Assembly: GCF_014297365.1 (NCBI RefSeq)
Contig: NZ_JACOQD010000005.1
Coordinates: 111,798 to 175,797, forward strand
Direction of reading: 5' to 3'
DNA length: 64,000 nucleotides
Source of the DNA: Winogradskyella echinorum
GTDB lineage: Bacteria > Bacteroidota > Bacteroidia > Flavobacteriales > Flavobacteriaceae
Part shown: one piece after another, positions 44,001 to 56,000 of the stretch
How positions within the stretch are numbered: the stretch's first letter is position 1
How the letters are laid out: each line of letters starts with the position of its first letter
Made by a program: the position numbers and the translations under genes
The notes under the pieces: model-generated
What the model was told of the DNA's origin: nothing
The model's input: the letters and a program-made list of their open reading frames with translations, nothing else
Database searches by the model: none

Positions 44001-44561
44001 ATGAAGCAGTCACTAAAAGAAAATTTGTTATATCACAGAAAGCTAAAAGGCTATACGCAAGATGAGCTTTCTGAATTAACTTCGGTTGGAGTAAGAACTA
44101 TTCAGCGTATTGAAAAAGGTGAAGTACAACCACATTTACAAACTGTAAAATTATTAGCTGTAGGTTTAGGTGTTGAGGTTAATGATTTAATTGTACTCGA
44201 TAATCCTAAAGAAGAAACAATAAAGCGCAAATGGATGCTTTTGTTACATGCATCACCTTTCTTTGGTTTAGTTATTCCTTTTGCAAATGTGCTTTTTCCG
44301 TTGTTTACATGGATCAGTAAAGCTGAAGATAATAAGATATATGATAATCATGGACGTAAGGTTATTAATTTTCATTCTACGCTAAACTTAATGTTATTAA
44401 TATCATTACTGTTGTATTTTCCCTTTCCAGGATTCAACTTTTTTATCACAGGTGCTGTTTTTCTATTCGGAATTGTTTTTAGTCTAAAAAACACTATTTC
44501 TGCTCTAGATTCTGGTGCTTGCTATTATCCACTTACAATTCCTTTTTTAAAGATTAAGTAG
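44001..44561 (+). CDS. XRE-type regulator fused to a DUF4870 membrane domain
   Basis: The 186 residues have an N-terminal HTH_3 domain (residues ~6-62; GYTQDELSELTSVGVRTIQRIEKGEVQPHLQTVKLLA) and a C-terminal DUF4870-like membrane region with three helices (about 80-98, 125-142, 150-170; KVINFHSTLNLMLLISLLLYF). It should bind DNA while anchored in the inner membrane. A CPBP protease gene starts 27 nt downstream on the same strand. Target and signal are unknown; regulated intramembrane proteolysis by its neighbour is an inference. Confidence 0.8.
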   Translation: MKQSLKENLLYHRKLKGYTQDELSELTSVGVRTIQRIEKGEVQPHLQTVKLLAVGLGVEVNDLIVLDNPKEETIKRKWMLLLHASPFFGLVIPFANVLFPLFTWISKAEDNKIYDNHGRKVINFHSTLNLMLLISLLLYFPFPGFNFFITGAVFLFGIVFSLKNTISALDSGACYYPLTIPFLKIK

Positions 44562-44588
44562 CTCAATCAATTTTAAATATTAATTATA

Positions 44589-45293
44589 ATGATAGGATTA
44601 TTCGTAATAATAATAATCTCGTGGGTGCTCTTGCGCTTCATTGAGAAAAAAAATATTGAAGTTTTAGGGATTATTCCATACCCAAAAAGGATACTTCAAT
44701 TTTTTATCGGTCTGGTATTTATGCTGCTGTTAAACTTGGTTTTAATTTATTTTGAAAGCCTAATTCTAAATGTTGAATGGCAAGAACAAAATAGTATTAA
44801 TTGTAATTTGATTTTTAATTCGTTTGTATATCACTTTAAGTCAGCTCTAACGGAAGACTTAGTTTTTAGAGGCGCATTATTGTATATTCTTATTAGTACA
44901 ATTGGATCAAAAAAAGCGATTTTGATTTCGGCAGTTTTTTTTGGTATCTACCATGTGTTCTCTTATGGTATAACTGGAGATAGGATTATTCCGATTTTAT
45001 ACGTTACGCTAATAACAGGTTTTACAGGATATGTTTGGGCATATACGTTTTATAAAACAAAATCAATAATGCTCGCTTTAGGTTTTCATTTAGGATACAA
45101 CTTTTTGATGACTTTATTTTATGAATCAAATCCTTATGGCCAATTAATTTTTATGGAATTGAATAAAGAAAGTCTAATGGATTGGAATTGGCTTTTTTAT
45201 AGTCTTATTAAAGGGTTGTTACCATCCATTTTAACCTTAATATTTGTAAAAAATATTGTAAAATCAAATAGTACAATTTTTAAGAACGAATAA
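44589..45293 (+). CDS. CPBP-family intramembrane protease
   Basis: The 234-residue multi-pass membrane protein matches the CPBP (Abi, CAAX-protease-like) family. Motif 1 reads EDLVFRG (Glu89, Asp90, Arg94) instead of the usual EExxxR with two Glu; motif 2 is FGIYHVF (His122); motif 3 is HLGYN (His167, Asn171). These residues line the zinc-free or metal active site of the family. About seven helices. It probably forms a two-gene unit with the XRE-DUF4870 gene. Substrate unknown; members act on prenylated proteins, bacteriocins or membrane regulators. Confidence 0.8.
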   Translation: MIGLFVIIIISWVLLRFIEKKNIEVLGIIPYPKRILQFFIGLVFMLLLNLVLIYFESLILNVEWQEQNSINCNLIFNSFVYHFKSALTEDLVFRGALLYILISTIGSKKAILISAVFFGIYHVFSYGITGDRIIPILYVTLITGFTGYVWAYTFYKTKSIMLALGFHLGYNFLMTLFYESNPYGQLIFMELNKESLMDWNWLFYSLIKGLLPSILTLIFVKNIVKSNSTIFKNE

Positions 45294-47555
<2,262 letters not shown>

Positions 47556-47572
47556 GCGTTAATAGTAAAATT

Positions 47573-47607
47573 AAAAAAGCCGCATAAATATTATGCGGCT
47601 TTTTTGT
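47573..47607 (+). terminator. Terminator of gyrB
   Basis: A 15-bp stem (AAAAAAGCCGCATAA, 47573-47587, with 47591-47605) and 3-nt loop, ending in a T run. It can also serve the convergent porin gene. Confidence 0.9.
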
Positions 47608-47625
47608 TTTTGACTTTTTCAGAAT

Positions 47626-48216
47626 TTAAAAATCAAATCCTAAAGAAAATTGCCATACTCTATTCTTTGGACTTCCTTCATCATATATGTCTCCTAAGCC
47701 TAAATGGTATCTTACACCTAAACTTATGCCAGAGTTAGTTTTAAAACCACCTCCAAAATTAACTCCGTAGTCAAAACTATTAGGATCAAATTCTTGCTCA
47801 ATATCAAAGAGATCAAAACCACTATCAAATTCTTCCTTATGTGAAATTGCTAACCCAACTTGCGGGCCAACTTCTAAGAAAAAATTATCATCTGGATACA
47901 TTTTAAACATCAAGGGTAAATTAATATAATCGAGTTTCTGGGTAAAAGTTCCACCATTACCTTTTATCTCATAGCCTTGCTGAGAATATAAAACTTCTAA
48001 TTGTAAGGAGATACTTTCAGTTAAAAAAGATTCACCATAAAAGCCTACATGAAATCCATGTCGTTGACCAGTTTCACCGTCTCCATCAAAACTAACAGCA
48101 GCTAAATTATAGCCAGCTTTAATTCCTGCATTAGAGGTTTTAGTAGTATCATCTTGTGCTTGTAAATTAAATAGAACACAAACAGATGTAAAAAGTGTTA
48201 AAATTTTAGTTTTCAT
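47626..48216 (-). CDS. Outer-membrane beta-barrel (porin-family) protein
   Basis: The 196 residues have a signal peptide (cleaved after LQA) and the alternating-hydrophobicity pattern of an eight-stranded outer-membrane barrel (GIKAGYNLAAVSF; HGFHVGFYGESFL; LQLEVLYSQQGYE; GLGDIYDEGSP ... WQFSLGFDF, with a terminal aromatic). This is the PorT-like/OMP_b-brl_2 type common in Bacteroidota; function unknown. It is convergent with gyrB and divergent from the DUF6588 gene. Confidence 0.88.
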   Translation of the reverse strand: MKTKILTLFTSVCVLFNLQAQDDTTKTSNAGIKAGYNLAAVSFDGDGETGQRHGFHVGFYGESFLTESISLQLEVLYSQQGYEIKGNGGTFTQKLDYINLPLMFKMYPDDNFFLEVGPQVGLAISHKEEFDSGFDLFDIEQEFDPNSFDYGVNFGGGFKTNSGISLGVRYHLGLGDIYDEGSPKNRVWQFSLGFDF

Positions 48217-48393
48217 TGTAAAAGAATTAGGGTTATTTTTTATTAAAAATTGAATTGGTGATATATACGATTTAAAATTGAATATGGTTTTTTTTCATGT
48301 ATTTAAAAGTTCTATTCGTAAACGCAAAAATATATAAAACATCGATTAAAAACATAAAAACACGATAAAATGTTTATTTTATACTTATTTTAA

Positions 48394-48401
48394 TATATTT
48401 G
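48394..48401 (+). promoter_or_regulatory. -7 box of the DUF6588 gene
   Basis: TATATTTG (48394-48401), a perfect TAnnTTTG, 25 nt before the ATG; a weaker TTTA lies about 17 nt upstream of it. Confidence 0.55.
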
Positions 48402-48426
48402 CGTTAACATTTAAAAACTAAATCTC

Positions 48427-49443
48427 ATGAAAAGAGTAATTTTTGTTGTTGCTATATGTCTATCAGTATCAAGTCTAAAAGCACAAAATGATATCGATGT
48501 ATTGCTTGCTGCTGGTGTAGATGATGCTCAGCGCTTTGCTAACGATTATTTAGCGCCAGGAACAAATGGTTTAATGCATAGTATGAATGCCAATTGGTTT
48601 AATTCGGCAAAGGTAAAGCCACTTGGTGGATTTGAAATCTCAGTTATCGTTAATGCATCACAAATAAAGGACGAACACAAAATGTTCAATCTAAATACTG
48701 CAGATTACAACAACGTACAATTTGTAAGCGGTCCAAGCGCTCAAGACGTGGCTTCTGTTTTAGGAGAAAATGATCCTACTATATTTGTAGAAATAGAATA
48801 CGATGATCCAATATTTGGGTCTCAAACTACGCAAATAGAACTGCCCCAAGGTATTGGAGAAGAAAGTGCAAACTTATTACCAACTGCCTCTATACAAGGT
48901 GCAATTGGTATTAGTAGTGGTTTGGAATTAAAGGCACGGTTTGTACCAAAAATTGAAAATGATGATGTAAGCTTAAATATGTATGGTGCAGGTTTACAAA
49001 TGGAATTTACAGATTGGTTACCTGCTAGTAAGCTCTGGCCAGTAGCCATTTCGGGTTTAGTTGCATATAATCATGTAGATGGTTCGTACGATATTACGGA
49101 TTCATCTGGTATTGAAGGAGAAAATCAACGATTAGAGACGGACACAAATACCTGGCTGTTTCAATTAATAGCTTCTACTAAATTACCTGTTATTAATTTT
49201 TATGGAGGTTTAGGATATATTAAAGGAAAATCAGATACAGATTTATTAGGAACTTATAGAGTGACCAACGGCCCTTTAACAAGTGAAAATATAGTTGATC
49301 CATTTTCGGTTTCTAGTGAAGTGGCAGATGTGAGAGGTACTCTAGGAACAAGATTAAAATTAGGGTTTTTTAGACTCAATGCAGAATATCACGTATCTAA
49401 GTACGATACTTTTTCTGTAGGAATAAACTTTGGGTTTAGATAA
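48427..49443 (+). CDS. DUF6588-type outer-membrane protein
   Basis: The 338 residues have a signal peptide (SLKAQ) and, to my memory, the DUF6588 pattern: a short helical N-terminal part (DIDVLLAAGVDDAQRFANDYLAPGTNGLMHSMNANWFNSAKVKPLGGFEI) followed by a beta-barrel with gly/aromatic strands ending AEYHVSKYDTFSVGINFGFR. The C-terminal aromatic is typical of outer-membrane insertion. Function unknown; orthologues sit between gyrB and mdh in several flavobacteria. Confidence 0.8.
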   Translation: MKRVIFVVAICLSVSSLKAQNDIDVLLAAGVDDAQRFANDYLAPGTNGLMHSMNANWFNSAKVKPLGGFEISVIVNASQIKDEHKMFNLNTADYNNVQFVSGPSAQDVASVLGENDPTIFVEIEYDDPIFGSQTTQIELPQGIGEESANLLPTASIQGAIGISSGLELKARFVPKIENDDVSLNMYGAGLQMEFTDWLPASKLWPVAISGLVAYNHVDGSYDITDSSGIEGENQRLETDTNTWLFQLIASTKLPVINFYGGLGYIKGKSDTDLLGTYRVTNGPLTSENIVDPFSVSSEVADVRGTLGTRLKLGFFRLNAEYHVSKYDTFSVGINFGFR

Positions 49444-49468
49444 ATTAACCAATTGATTTTAAAATATT

Positions 49469-49499
49469 AAAAGCACAAGTTTTACTCTTGTGCTTTTTT
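49469..49499 (+). terminator. Terminator after the DUF6588 gene
   Basis: AAAAGCACAAG (49469-49479) pairs with CTTGTGCTTTT (49487-49497), followed by TTC. Confidence 0.85.
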
Positions 49500-49516
49500 C
49501 GTTTGCAGCAATTTTA

Positions 49517-49533
49517 TTCGTAAATTTACAATC
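49517..49533 (+). promoter_or_regulatory. Candidate mdh promoter core
   Basis: TTCGTAAATTTACAATC, identical over 17 bases to 2309-2325 before gltA. The -7-like TAAATTTA (49521-49528) has TTTG at 49502-49505 with a short spacer. Confidence 0.5.
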
Positions 49534-49575
49534 GTTTTTAACAATTAGTTTCACATTAAAAAAAATAAAAAACAA

Positions 49576-50502
49576 ATGAAAGTAACAGTAGTTGGTGCAG
49601 GTGCAGTAGGAGCAAGTTGTGCAGAGTATATCGCCATTAAAAATTTTGCTTCAGAAGTCGTTATCTTAGATATTAAAGAAGGCTATGCAGAAGGTAAAGC
49701 AATGGACTTAATGCAATGTGCATCTTTAAATGGATTTGATACAAAAATAACAGGAAGCACAAGTGATTATTCTAAAACTGCAAATAGTGATATTTGCGTA
49801 ATTACTTCTGGTATTCCTCGTAAGCCAGGAATGACTCGCGAAGAGTTAATTGGTATCAACGCTGGTATTGTAAAGTCTGTTTCTACAAGTTTAGTAGAAC
49901 ATTCACCAAATACAATAATCATTGTAGTAAGTAATCCTATGGATACAATGACTTACTTAGTTCATAAAACGATAGATCTTCCTAAAAATAGAATTATAGG
50001 AATGGGTGGAGCGTTAGATTCTGCACGTTTCAAATATAGATTAGCTGAAGCTTTAGAAGCACCAATTAGTGATGTTGACGGAATGGTGATTGGTGGACAT
50101 AGTGATAAAGGTATGGTGCCTTTAACATCGCATGCTACAAGAAATAGTATAAAGGTATCTGAGTTTTTATCAGAAGACCGTCTAAATCAGGTTGCAGCAG
50201 ATACTAAAGTTGGTGGTGCAACATTAACTAAACTATTAGGAACTTCTGCTTGGTATGCACCAGGTGCTGCAGTAAGCGGATTGGTGCAAGCCATTGCTTG
50301 CGACCAAAAGAAAATATTCCCTTGTTCTACATTATTAGATGGAGAATATGGTTTAAGCGATTTATGTATTGGTGTACCTGTAATCTTAGGTAGAAATGGT
50401 ATTGAACAGATTGTAGATGTGCCATTAAGCGATGCAGAAAAAGCACATATGGCAGAAAGTGCAGAAGGTGTTAAGAAAACTAATGGCCTTTTAGAACTTT
50501 AA
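49576..50502 (+). CDS. mdh: Malate dehydrogenase
   Basis: Oxidises malate to oxaloacetate with NAD in the TCA cycle. The 308 residues belong to the LDH-like MDH group: GAGAVG (7-12), Arg82 and Arg88 in GIPRKPGMTREEL, the NAD-binding SNPMDT, Arg151, and the catalytic His175 in GGHSDKGMVPL. Monocistronic with terminators on both sides. Its promoter core is shared with gltA. Confidence 0.97.
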   Translation: MKVTVVGAGAVGASCAEYIAIKNFASEVVILDIKEGYAEGKAMDLMQCASLNGFDTKITGSTSDYSKTANSDICVITSGIPRKPGMTREELIGINAGIVKSVSTSLVEHSPNTIIIVVSNPMDTMTYLVHKTIDLPKNRIIGMGGALDSARFKYRLAEALEAPISDVDGMVIGGHSDKGMVPLTSHATRNSIKVSEFLSEDRLNQVAADTKVGGATLTKLLGTSAWYAPGAAVSGLVQAIACDQKKIFPCSTLLDGEYGLSDLCIGVPVILGRNGIEQIVDVPLSDAEKAHMAESAEGVKKTNGLLEL

Positions 50503-50528
50503 GATTCTATAAAAATTGCATATAACAT

Positions 50529-50565
50529 AACCTTACTGGCATGTTTGTTAGTAAGGTTTTTTTAT
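50529..50565 (+). terminator. Terminator of mdh
   Basis: AACCTTACT (50529-50537) pairs with AGTAAGGTT (50550-50558), followed by TTTTTT. Confidence 0.8.
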
Positions 50566-50585
50566 AAACTATAATTATTTAAAAA

Positions 50586-51245
50586 ATGAAAAAAATACTA
50601 CTACTTAGTCTTACTTTTTTACTTGGATTTACAGCATTAGCACAAGAAAAATTTACTGAAGGTATAATTATTTCTAAGCAATCTATGGCTGTAGATACTG
50701 ATGATTTACAGGTAAAAATGCAAATGGCAAGTATGAGCGATGTAGAAACTATAACCTACATAAAAGGTTCTAAGTCGCACTCAAAAATGGATAATGAAAC
50801 GACAGGCTCTGTTGTTACGATTTCTGATATGGATGCTCAAAAAGTTCTTGTCTTAATGGATAACCCACAGATGGGAAAGATTTACATGCTTCAAGATGTT
50901 AAGATTACAGAAGAAATGATAAAAAATGTTGAAGTAACAGAGGGAGAAGAAACAAAAGAAATTTTAGGCTATAAATGTGAGCAATACATAGTTGAAACCG
51001 TGCAAAACGGTGCTAAAACAAGAATCGAAATGTTTGTTACAGATAAAATAGAAGCAGCACAACCACAGCAAACAGCTTTATATGGTGAAAAAATAAAAGG
51101 CTTTCCACTTTATATGAAGATGAGTATGGAAATGAATGGTGAGAAAATGGATATTATTACTGAAGTTAAAGAAATAAAACAAGAATCGGTATCTGATGAT
51201 ATGTTTAGTCTTACACCTCCAGAAGGTTATAAAAGTATGTATTAA
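50586..51245 (+). CDS. Secreted DUF4412 protein
   Basis: The 219 residues begin with a signal peptide (TALAQ) and show the DUF4412 pattern: SKMDNETTGSVVTISDMDAQKVLVLMDNPQMGKIYML, then ILGYKCEQYIVETVQNGAKTRIEMFVTDKI. The domain is related to lipoprotein-carrier-like beta folds; its job is unknown. It stands alone between two terminators. Confidence 0.82.
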   Translation: MKKILLLSLTFLLGFTALAQEKFTEGIIISKQSMAVDTDDLQVKMQMASMSDVETITYIKGSKSHSKMDNETTGSVVTISDMDAQKVLVLMDNPQMGKIYMLQDVKITEEMIKNVEVTEGEETKEILGYKCEQYIVETVQNGAKTRIEMFVTDKIEAAQPQQTALYGEKIKGFPLYMKMSMEMNGEKMDIITEVKEIKQESVSDDMFSLTPPEGYKSMY

Positions 51246-51276
51246 ACGTTTGTTTTAATGGAAACATAACTATTAT

Positions 51277-51308
51277 AAAGACTGCAACTTTGCAGTCTTT
51301 GTTTTTTT
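51277..51308 (+). terminator. Terminator of the DUF4412 gene
   Basis: AAAGACTGCAA (51277-51287) pairs with TTGCAGTCTTT (51290-51300), an 11-bp stem, followed by GTTTTTTT. Confidence 0.9.
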
Positions 51309-51323
51309 AATTAATTTGAAAGA

Positions 51324-52220
51324 ATGAAAAAAATTTTAGCACTATTCATATTGTTTTTCGTGACCTATTGTGAAGACTTCATTAATACTGAAGTCAATGA
51401 AATCACTTATGCCTTTGTAAATGGGCAAAATGTCTCAGATTTAGATAAGAAGAAAACGATTCAGGTATTAAATAATAGATTAAGTAAATATACAAGCCAA
51501 GTTGATGTTTTTCTTAATTCAAATAATGAAGTTGTCGTTAAACTTCCTTCCAACATTGATATGAAGAGAGTTAATACAATCGTTGAAAACGAGGGTAAGT
51601 TAGACTTTTGGTTGTGCTTTAGAAGAGATGAGTTGTTTTCCTTGTTTGCTCAGAAAGTTGATTCTGAAGAAGAAATAGATTTTTCTAGTTATTTTAAAAA
51701 TTACCAACCTTATGGTGGTTTATTTAATTTATTTGTAAACGATACTACGAAACTGAATACTTTTTTAACAAAGGTTAAGCAAAAGGATTTGCTGACTGAT
51801 GAGTTAAAAAATGTTGAATTTTTATATAGTCTACCAGAGAATAATGAGGTGGTTGTTTATGCTGTTGATTATAATATAACTGGAAAGTCTAAAGTAAATG
51901 AAAGCCATATAATAGAAGCAAGACAAGACTTTGATGCTATTAATAGACCAACAGTATCCTTAAAAATGAACGAAGAAGGAGCCGTAAAATGGGCCGAAAT
52001 CACAGGAACTGCTTTTGATGGACAGCGACAAATTGCTATCACATTAAATGACAATGTATATTCTGCACCTGGAGTGTCATCTGGTTCAATTACTGGAGGG
52101 ATTTCTCAAATTTCTGGAGATTTCAACCTTGAAGAAACGAAAAAATTAGTGGCAATTCTTGGTGGTCAAGCCCGAATTCCTAAATTAAAGTTTGTTAAGA
52201 TCAAGAAGATAGAGCACTAA
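51324..52220 (+). CDS. Lipoprotein with SecD P1 (periplasmic head) domain, no membrane helices
   Basis: A lipoprotein signal (lipobox VTYC, Cys16) is followed by ~280 residues that match the periplasmic P1 domain of SecD. The base part (about 35-95; VLNNRLSKYTSQVDV ... NEVVVKLPSNIDMKRVN) aligns with residues ~195-265 of the SecDF protein at 53 kb (VLRNRIDGFGVSSPN ... GRILIELPGAKDKKRV). The head part (about 190-290; EARQDFDAINRPTVSLKMN, VYSAPGVSSGSITGG) is identical to SecDF at roughly 44 of ~90 aligned positions. None of the six SecD transmembrane helices is present. It probably acts at the periplasmic face of the translocon or folds exported proteins (inference). It is 103 nt downstream of the DUF4412 gene and upstream of a second relative. 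Confidence 0.75.
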   Translation: MKKILALFILFFVTYCEDFINTEVNEITYAFVNGQNVSDLDKKKTIQVLNNRLSKYTSQVDVFLNSNNEVVVKLPSNIDMKRVNTIVENEGKLDFWLCFRRDELFSLFAQKVDSEEEIDFSSYFKNYQPYGGLFNLFVNDTTKLNTFLTKVKQKDLLTDELKNVEFLYSLPENNEVVVYAVDYNITGKSKVNESHIIEARQDFDAINRPTVSLKMNEEGAVKWAEITGTAFDGQRQIAITLNDNVYSAPGVSSGSITGGISQISGDFNLEETKKLVAILGGQARIPKLKFVKIKKIEH

Positions 52221-52246
52221 TAGCTAGAACAACGTCTTAAATTTTC

Positions 52247-52254
52247 TATATTTG
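52247..52254 (+). promoter_or_regulatory. -7 box abutting the start of the second SecD-like gene
   Basis: TATATTTG (52247-52254) is a perfect TAnnTTTG ending 4 nt before the ATG at 52259, suggesting a leaderless transcript. Confidence 0.5.
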
Positions 52255-52258
52255 CCCA

Positions 52259-52885
52259 ATGAAATCCAAGTTACATTTTGGTGTTTTAATAATTCTCATG
52301 GCCTTTTTTGGAAGGTACATGGAGCATTCAAATGTTCCTAATCAGCAGATTGTTATACAGTTTTCGGATGAAAATATTTCCGAACAATATACAGAAGGAG
52401 CTATTGATGCTATTGAAAAAAGACTTCAAAGTATTGGTGTTACAGGTATTCAAATAAGTCAGAATGAAAATGGCCAACTTAAAATTACTTATTACAGTAA
52501 TACTGATGTAACCCAAATACAAGATATACTTTCTATAGAACAAGGTTTTAAATTAACCTATGGTTTAGAAAGTGATGATTCAACAGATTTTCCTTTAGAA
52601 AAAACGATTAAAGATTACGAGCTTAACATTTCTGAAATTCAGGATCATACAGATATTAACTGGGATTTTGATGGTGTTGAAATAGTAGAGTTACATCAAA
52701 AAACGGATAGGCCTTATAATTTTAATCCTAATTCGTTAAGCAAAGATTTAAATATTGAGTATTTAAATAGAATGGTTCAAGTTGCCATAATAGTTAATAA
52801 ACAAGCTGCAACTGAAATAGATAATTTATCCTATAAAATTCCTGAAGTTAGAGCAGGACCTTCAAAAAGGGGATTTTTAATCTAA
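52259..52885 (+). CDS. Small SecD P1-base-like protein with one N-terminal membrane segment
   Basis: The 208 residues have one hydrophobic segment (about 7-18; FGVLIILMAFFG), either a signal peptide or an anchor, then a ferredoxin-like unit: IVIQFSDENISEQYTEGAIDAIEKRLQSIGVTGIQI, NGQLKITYYSNTDVTQIQDIL. This matches the base of the SecD P1 domain (a repeat of strand-helix-strand with the 'aI..Rl...GV' helix). The C-terminal part (KIPEVRAGPSKRGFLI) is not recognisable. It is the second such gene before secDF, 38 nt after the first. Confidence 0.6.
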   Translation: MKSKLHFGVLIILMAFFGRYMEHSNVPNQQIVIQFSDENISEQYTEGAIDAIEKRLQSIGVTGIQISQNENGQLKITYYSNTDVTQIQDILSIEQGFKLTYGLESDDSTDFPLEKTIKDYELNISEIQDHTDINWDFDGVEIVELHQKTDRPYNFNPNSLSKDLNIEYLNRMVQVAIIVNKQAATEIDNLSYKIPEVRAGPSKRGFLI

Positions 52886-52953
52886 AATAATTCCCACTAC
52901 ATTTCGTAAGCTTTTATCAATCAAAAAGCTAAAAAAATCTATTATATAAAACA

Positions 52954-52984
52954 TTGTCGGATTATTGCGTAAACTTTATATTTG
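52954..52984 (+). promoter_or_regulatory. Promoter of secDF
   Basis: TTG at 52954-52956 and TATATTTG at 52977-52984 are separated by 20 nt, the Bacteroidota -33/-7 arrangement. The -7 ends 47 nt before the secDF ATG. secDF thus has its own promoter apart from the preceding SecD-like genes. Confidence 0.65.
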
Positions 52985-53031
52985 CGCCCAGAAATTCGGA
53001 ATATAAATTCGACATTAAATAACTAATAACA

Positions 53032-56000
53032 ATGCAAAACAAAGGAATAATTAAGCTTTTTGCTATTTTATTTGGCTTGGTAAGTATTTACCAATTATCA
53101 TTTACGTTTAAAGCCAATCAGATAGAAGAAGAAGCCAAAAATGCTGCAATAGCTAAGTTTGCTGATACAGAAGATGATTATCAGACAAAGAGAAATCTAA
53201 GCGAAGTTCGTTACATAGATTCTTTAAAAACGGAGAAAATTAAGGTTGGTGAAGAGTTTGAGCCTATAGAGGTATATAACTTAGGTGTTTCGCAATATAC
53301 ATATTCTGAAGTTGAAAAGAATGCCATGAAATTAGGGTTAGACCTTAAAGGTGGTATTAATGCTATTATTCAGATTTCAGTAAAAGATATTTTAAAAGGT
53401 TTAACAAATAATAGTAAAGATCCTGTATTTAATAAAGCTTTAGAAGATGCGGAAGAATTACAAAAGGATGCTCAAGAGTCTTATTTAGAATCCTTTTTTA
53501 GAGCGTTTGATGCTATTAAAGGAGATACAAAATTAGCATCTCCAGATATTTTTGCTAATAGAGATTTAAGCGATGTCATTAAATTCGATATGTCTGATGA
53601 CGAGGTAAAAGGGATCATTGAAACTAAAATTGATGAATCTATTGAATCTGCTTTTGAGGTATTGCGTAATCGTATTGATGGTTTTGGTGTATCGTCTCCA
53701 AACATTCAGCGTTTAGGTAATTCTGGTCGTATTTTAATAGAATTACCAGGTGCTAAAGACAAAAAACGTGTCATAGAGTTGATGACAACAACAGCGCAGT
53801 TACAGTTCTGGGAAACCTATAAAAATCAAGATGTAGTTCCTTATATTTTACAAGTTAATCAAGCCTTAGTTGAAGCAAATAAAGCAAAGGAAACTCCTGA
53901 AAATGACGAAGTAGCAGAAGCTGGTGTTGAACAAGATAGTACATCTAATGCTATTGATGAATTAACAGGACAGATTGCAACAGATTCAACTGATGTTGCA
54001 GAAACTAATCCATTAGGTATCCAAGGTTATGGTGGTGGTTCTGTAGTTGGTGTATTTTTAGCCAAGGATAAAGAAAAGGTATTGTCTCATTTAAATGATC
54101 CAAAAAATAGAGCGACGTTACCTGCTGAAATGCGCTATATAAAATTTGTTTGGGGAATACAGGAAAAAGATTCTGAGTACTCTGAATTATATGCAATTAA
54201 GACGAATAGAGATGTTGAGCCACCTTTAAGTGGATCTGTAATTACTGATGCAAGACAAGATTATGATCAGTTGAGTAGACCAGCAGTAAGTATGCAAATG
54301 AATGCTAAAGGAGCTAAGATTTGGGAAGAAATGACCAAAAAGGCTTATGAAACTCAAGGTTATATTGCTATCGTTTTGGATAATATTGTGTATTCTGCTC
54401 CAAGTGTATCTACTGGTCCTATTGCTGGAGGTAATTCTCAAATTTCTGGAGCATTTTCTTTAACAGAAGCTGTGGATTTAGCTAACGTTTTAAGAGCAGG
54501 TAAATTACCAGCGTCTGCAGAAATCGTACAAGCAGAAGAAATTGGTCCTTCTTTAGGACAAGAGGCTATAGATAGTGGAATGAAATCATTTCTAATCGCT
54601 TTAGCATTTGTTTTATTATGGATGATTTTTTACTATGGTAAAGCAGGTATTTTTGCCGATGTTGCTTTATTATTCAACATTCTTTTAATCTTCGGTGTAC
54701 TGGCAAGTTTAGGCGCTGTATTAACTTTACCAGGTATTGCAGGTATTGTACTTACAATTGGTATTTCGGTCGATGCTAACGTACTTATCTTTGAACGTAT
54801 TAGAGAAGAGCTAGCAAAAGGAAAATCGCAGAAAGAGTCGATTAAAGATGGTTTTTCTAACGCTTTATCTTCAATTTTAGATGCAAATATTACTACAGGC
54901 TTAACAGCTTTAATTTTATTTGTATTTGGTACAGGACCGATTAAAGGATTTGCAACAACCTTAATCATTGGTATTTTAACTTCTCTATTTACAGCAATAT
55001 TTATTACACGTTTATTAATTGATTGGTGGATAGGTAGAGGTGGAAAATTAGATTTCTCTACAGCAATGACTAAAGGGTTATTTAATAATGTAAATATTAA
55101 CTTCTTAAAGAAACGTAAGATAGCTTATGTAATTTCTGGAGTATTTATTATAGTTAGTATTGGGTCGTTGTTTACTAATAAATTAGATCAAGGAATTGAT
55201 TTTGTTGGAGGAAGAACATACCAAGTTCGTTTTGAACAACCTGTTAGTATAGAAGAAGTAAAAGGCGATCTTAATGCTGTATTTAATAGTTCTGAGGTTA
55301 AAACCATAGGTGGTGATAATCAATTAAAAATTTCTACTAAGTATAAGGTTGAAGAAAATTCTACAGAAGTAGACGAGGAAGTACAATCTAAACTCTTTGG
55401 TGCTTTACAAAAATACCTACCGGATGGAATGACTTATCAAGAATTCCTTGATGGTTCTGGAGAAGGTAAAATTGGTAAAATGTCATCGAGTAAAGTGAGT
55501 CCAACAATTGCAGATGATATTAAGAAATCTTCATTTTGGGCAGTATTAGGATCTTTAGTTGTAGTTTTCTTATACATCTTATTTAGATTTAAGAAATGGC
55601 AATTCTCACTTGGTGCAGTAGCAGCGGTATTCCATGATGTTTTAATTGTATTGGGAATCTTCTCATTAACATGGAAGTTTATGCCATTTAGCATGGAAAT
55701 TGACCAAGCATTTATTGCGGCAATTTTAACGGTAATTGGTTACTCATTAAATGATACGGTAGTTGTGTTTGATAGGATTAGAGAATTCTTAAACGAGCAC
55801 ACGTCTTGGAAACTAGATAAAACGATCAACGCTTCATTAAATAGTACATTGAGTAGAACATTAAATACATCTGTAACGACCTTAGTAGTATTATTAGCAA
55901 TGTTTGCTTTTGGTGCAGACTCCTTAAGAGGTTTATTATTTGCTTTAATTGTGGGTGTAGTTGTTGGTACATATTCATCGATGTTTATTGCTACACCTTT

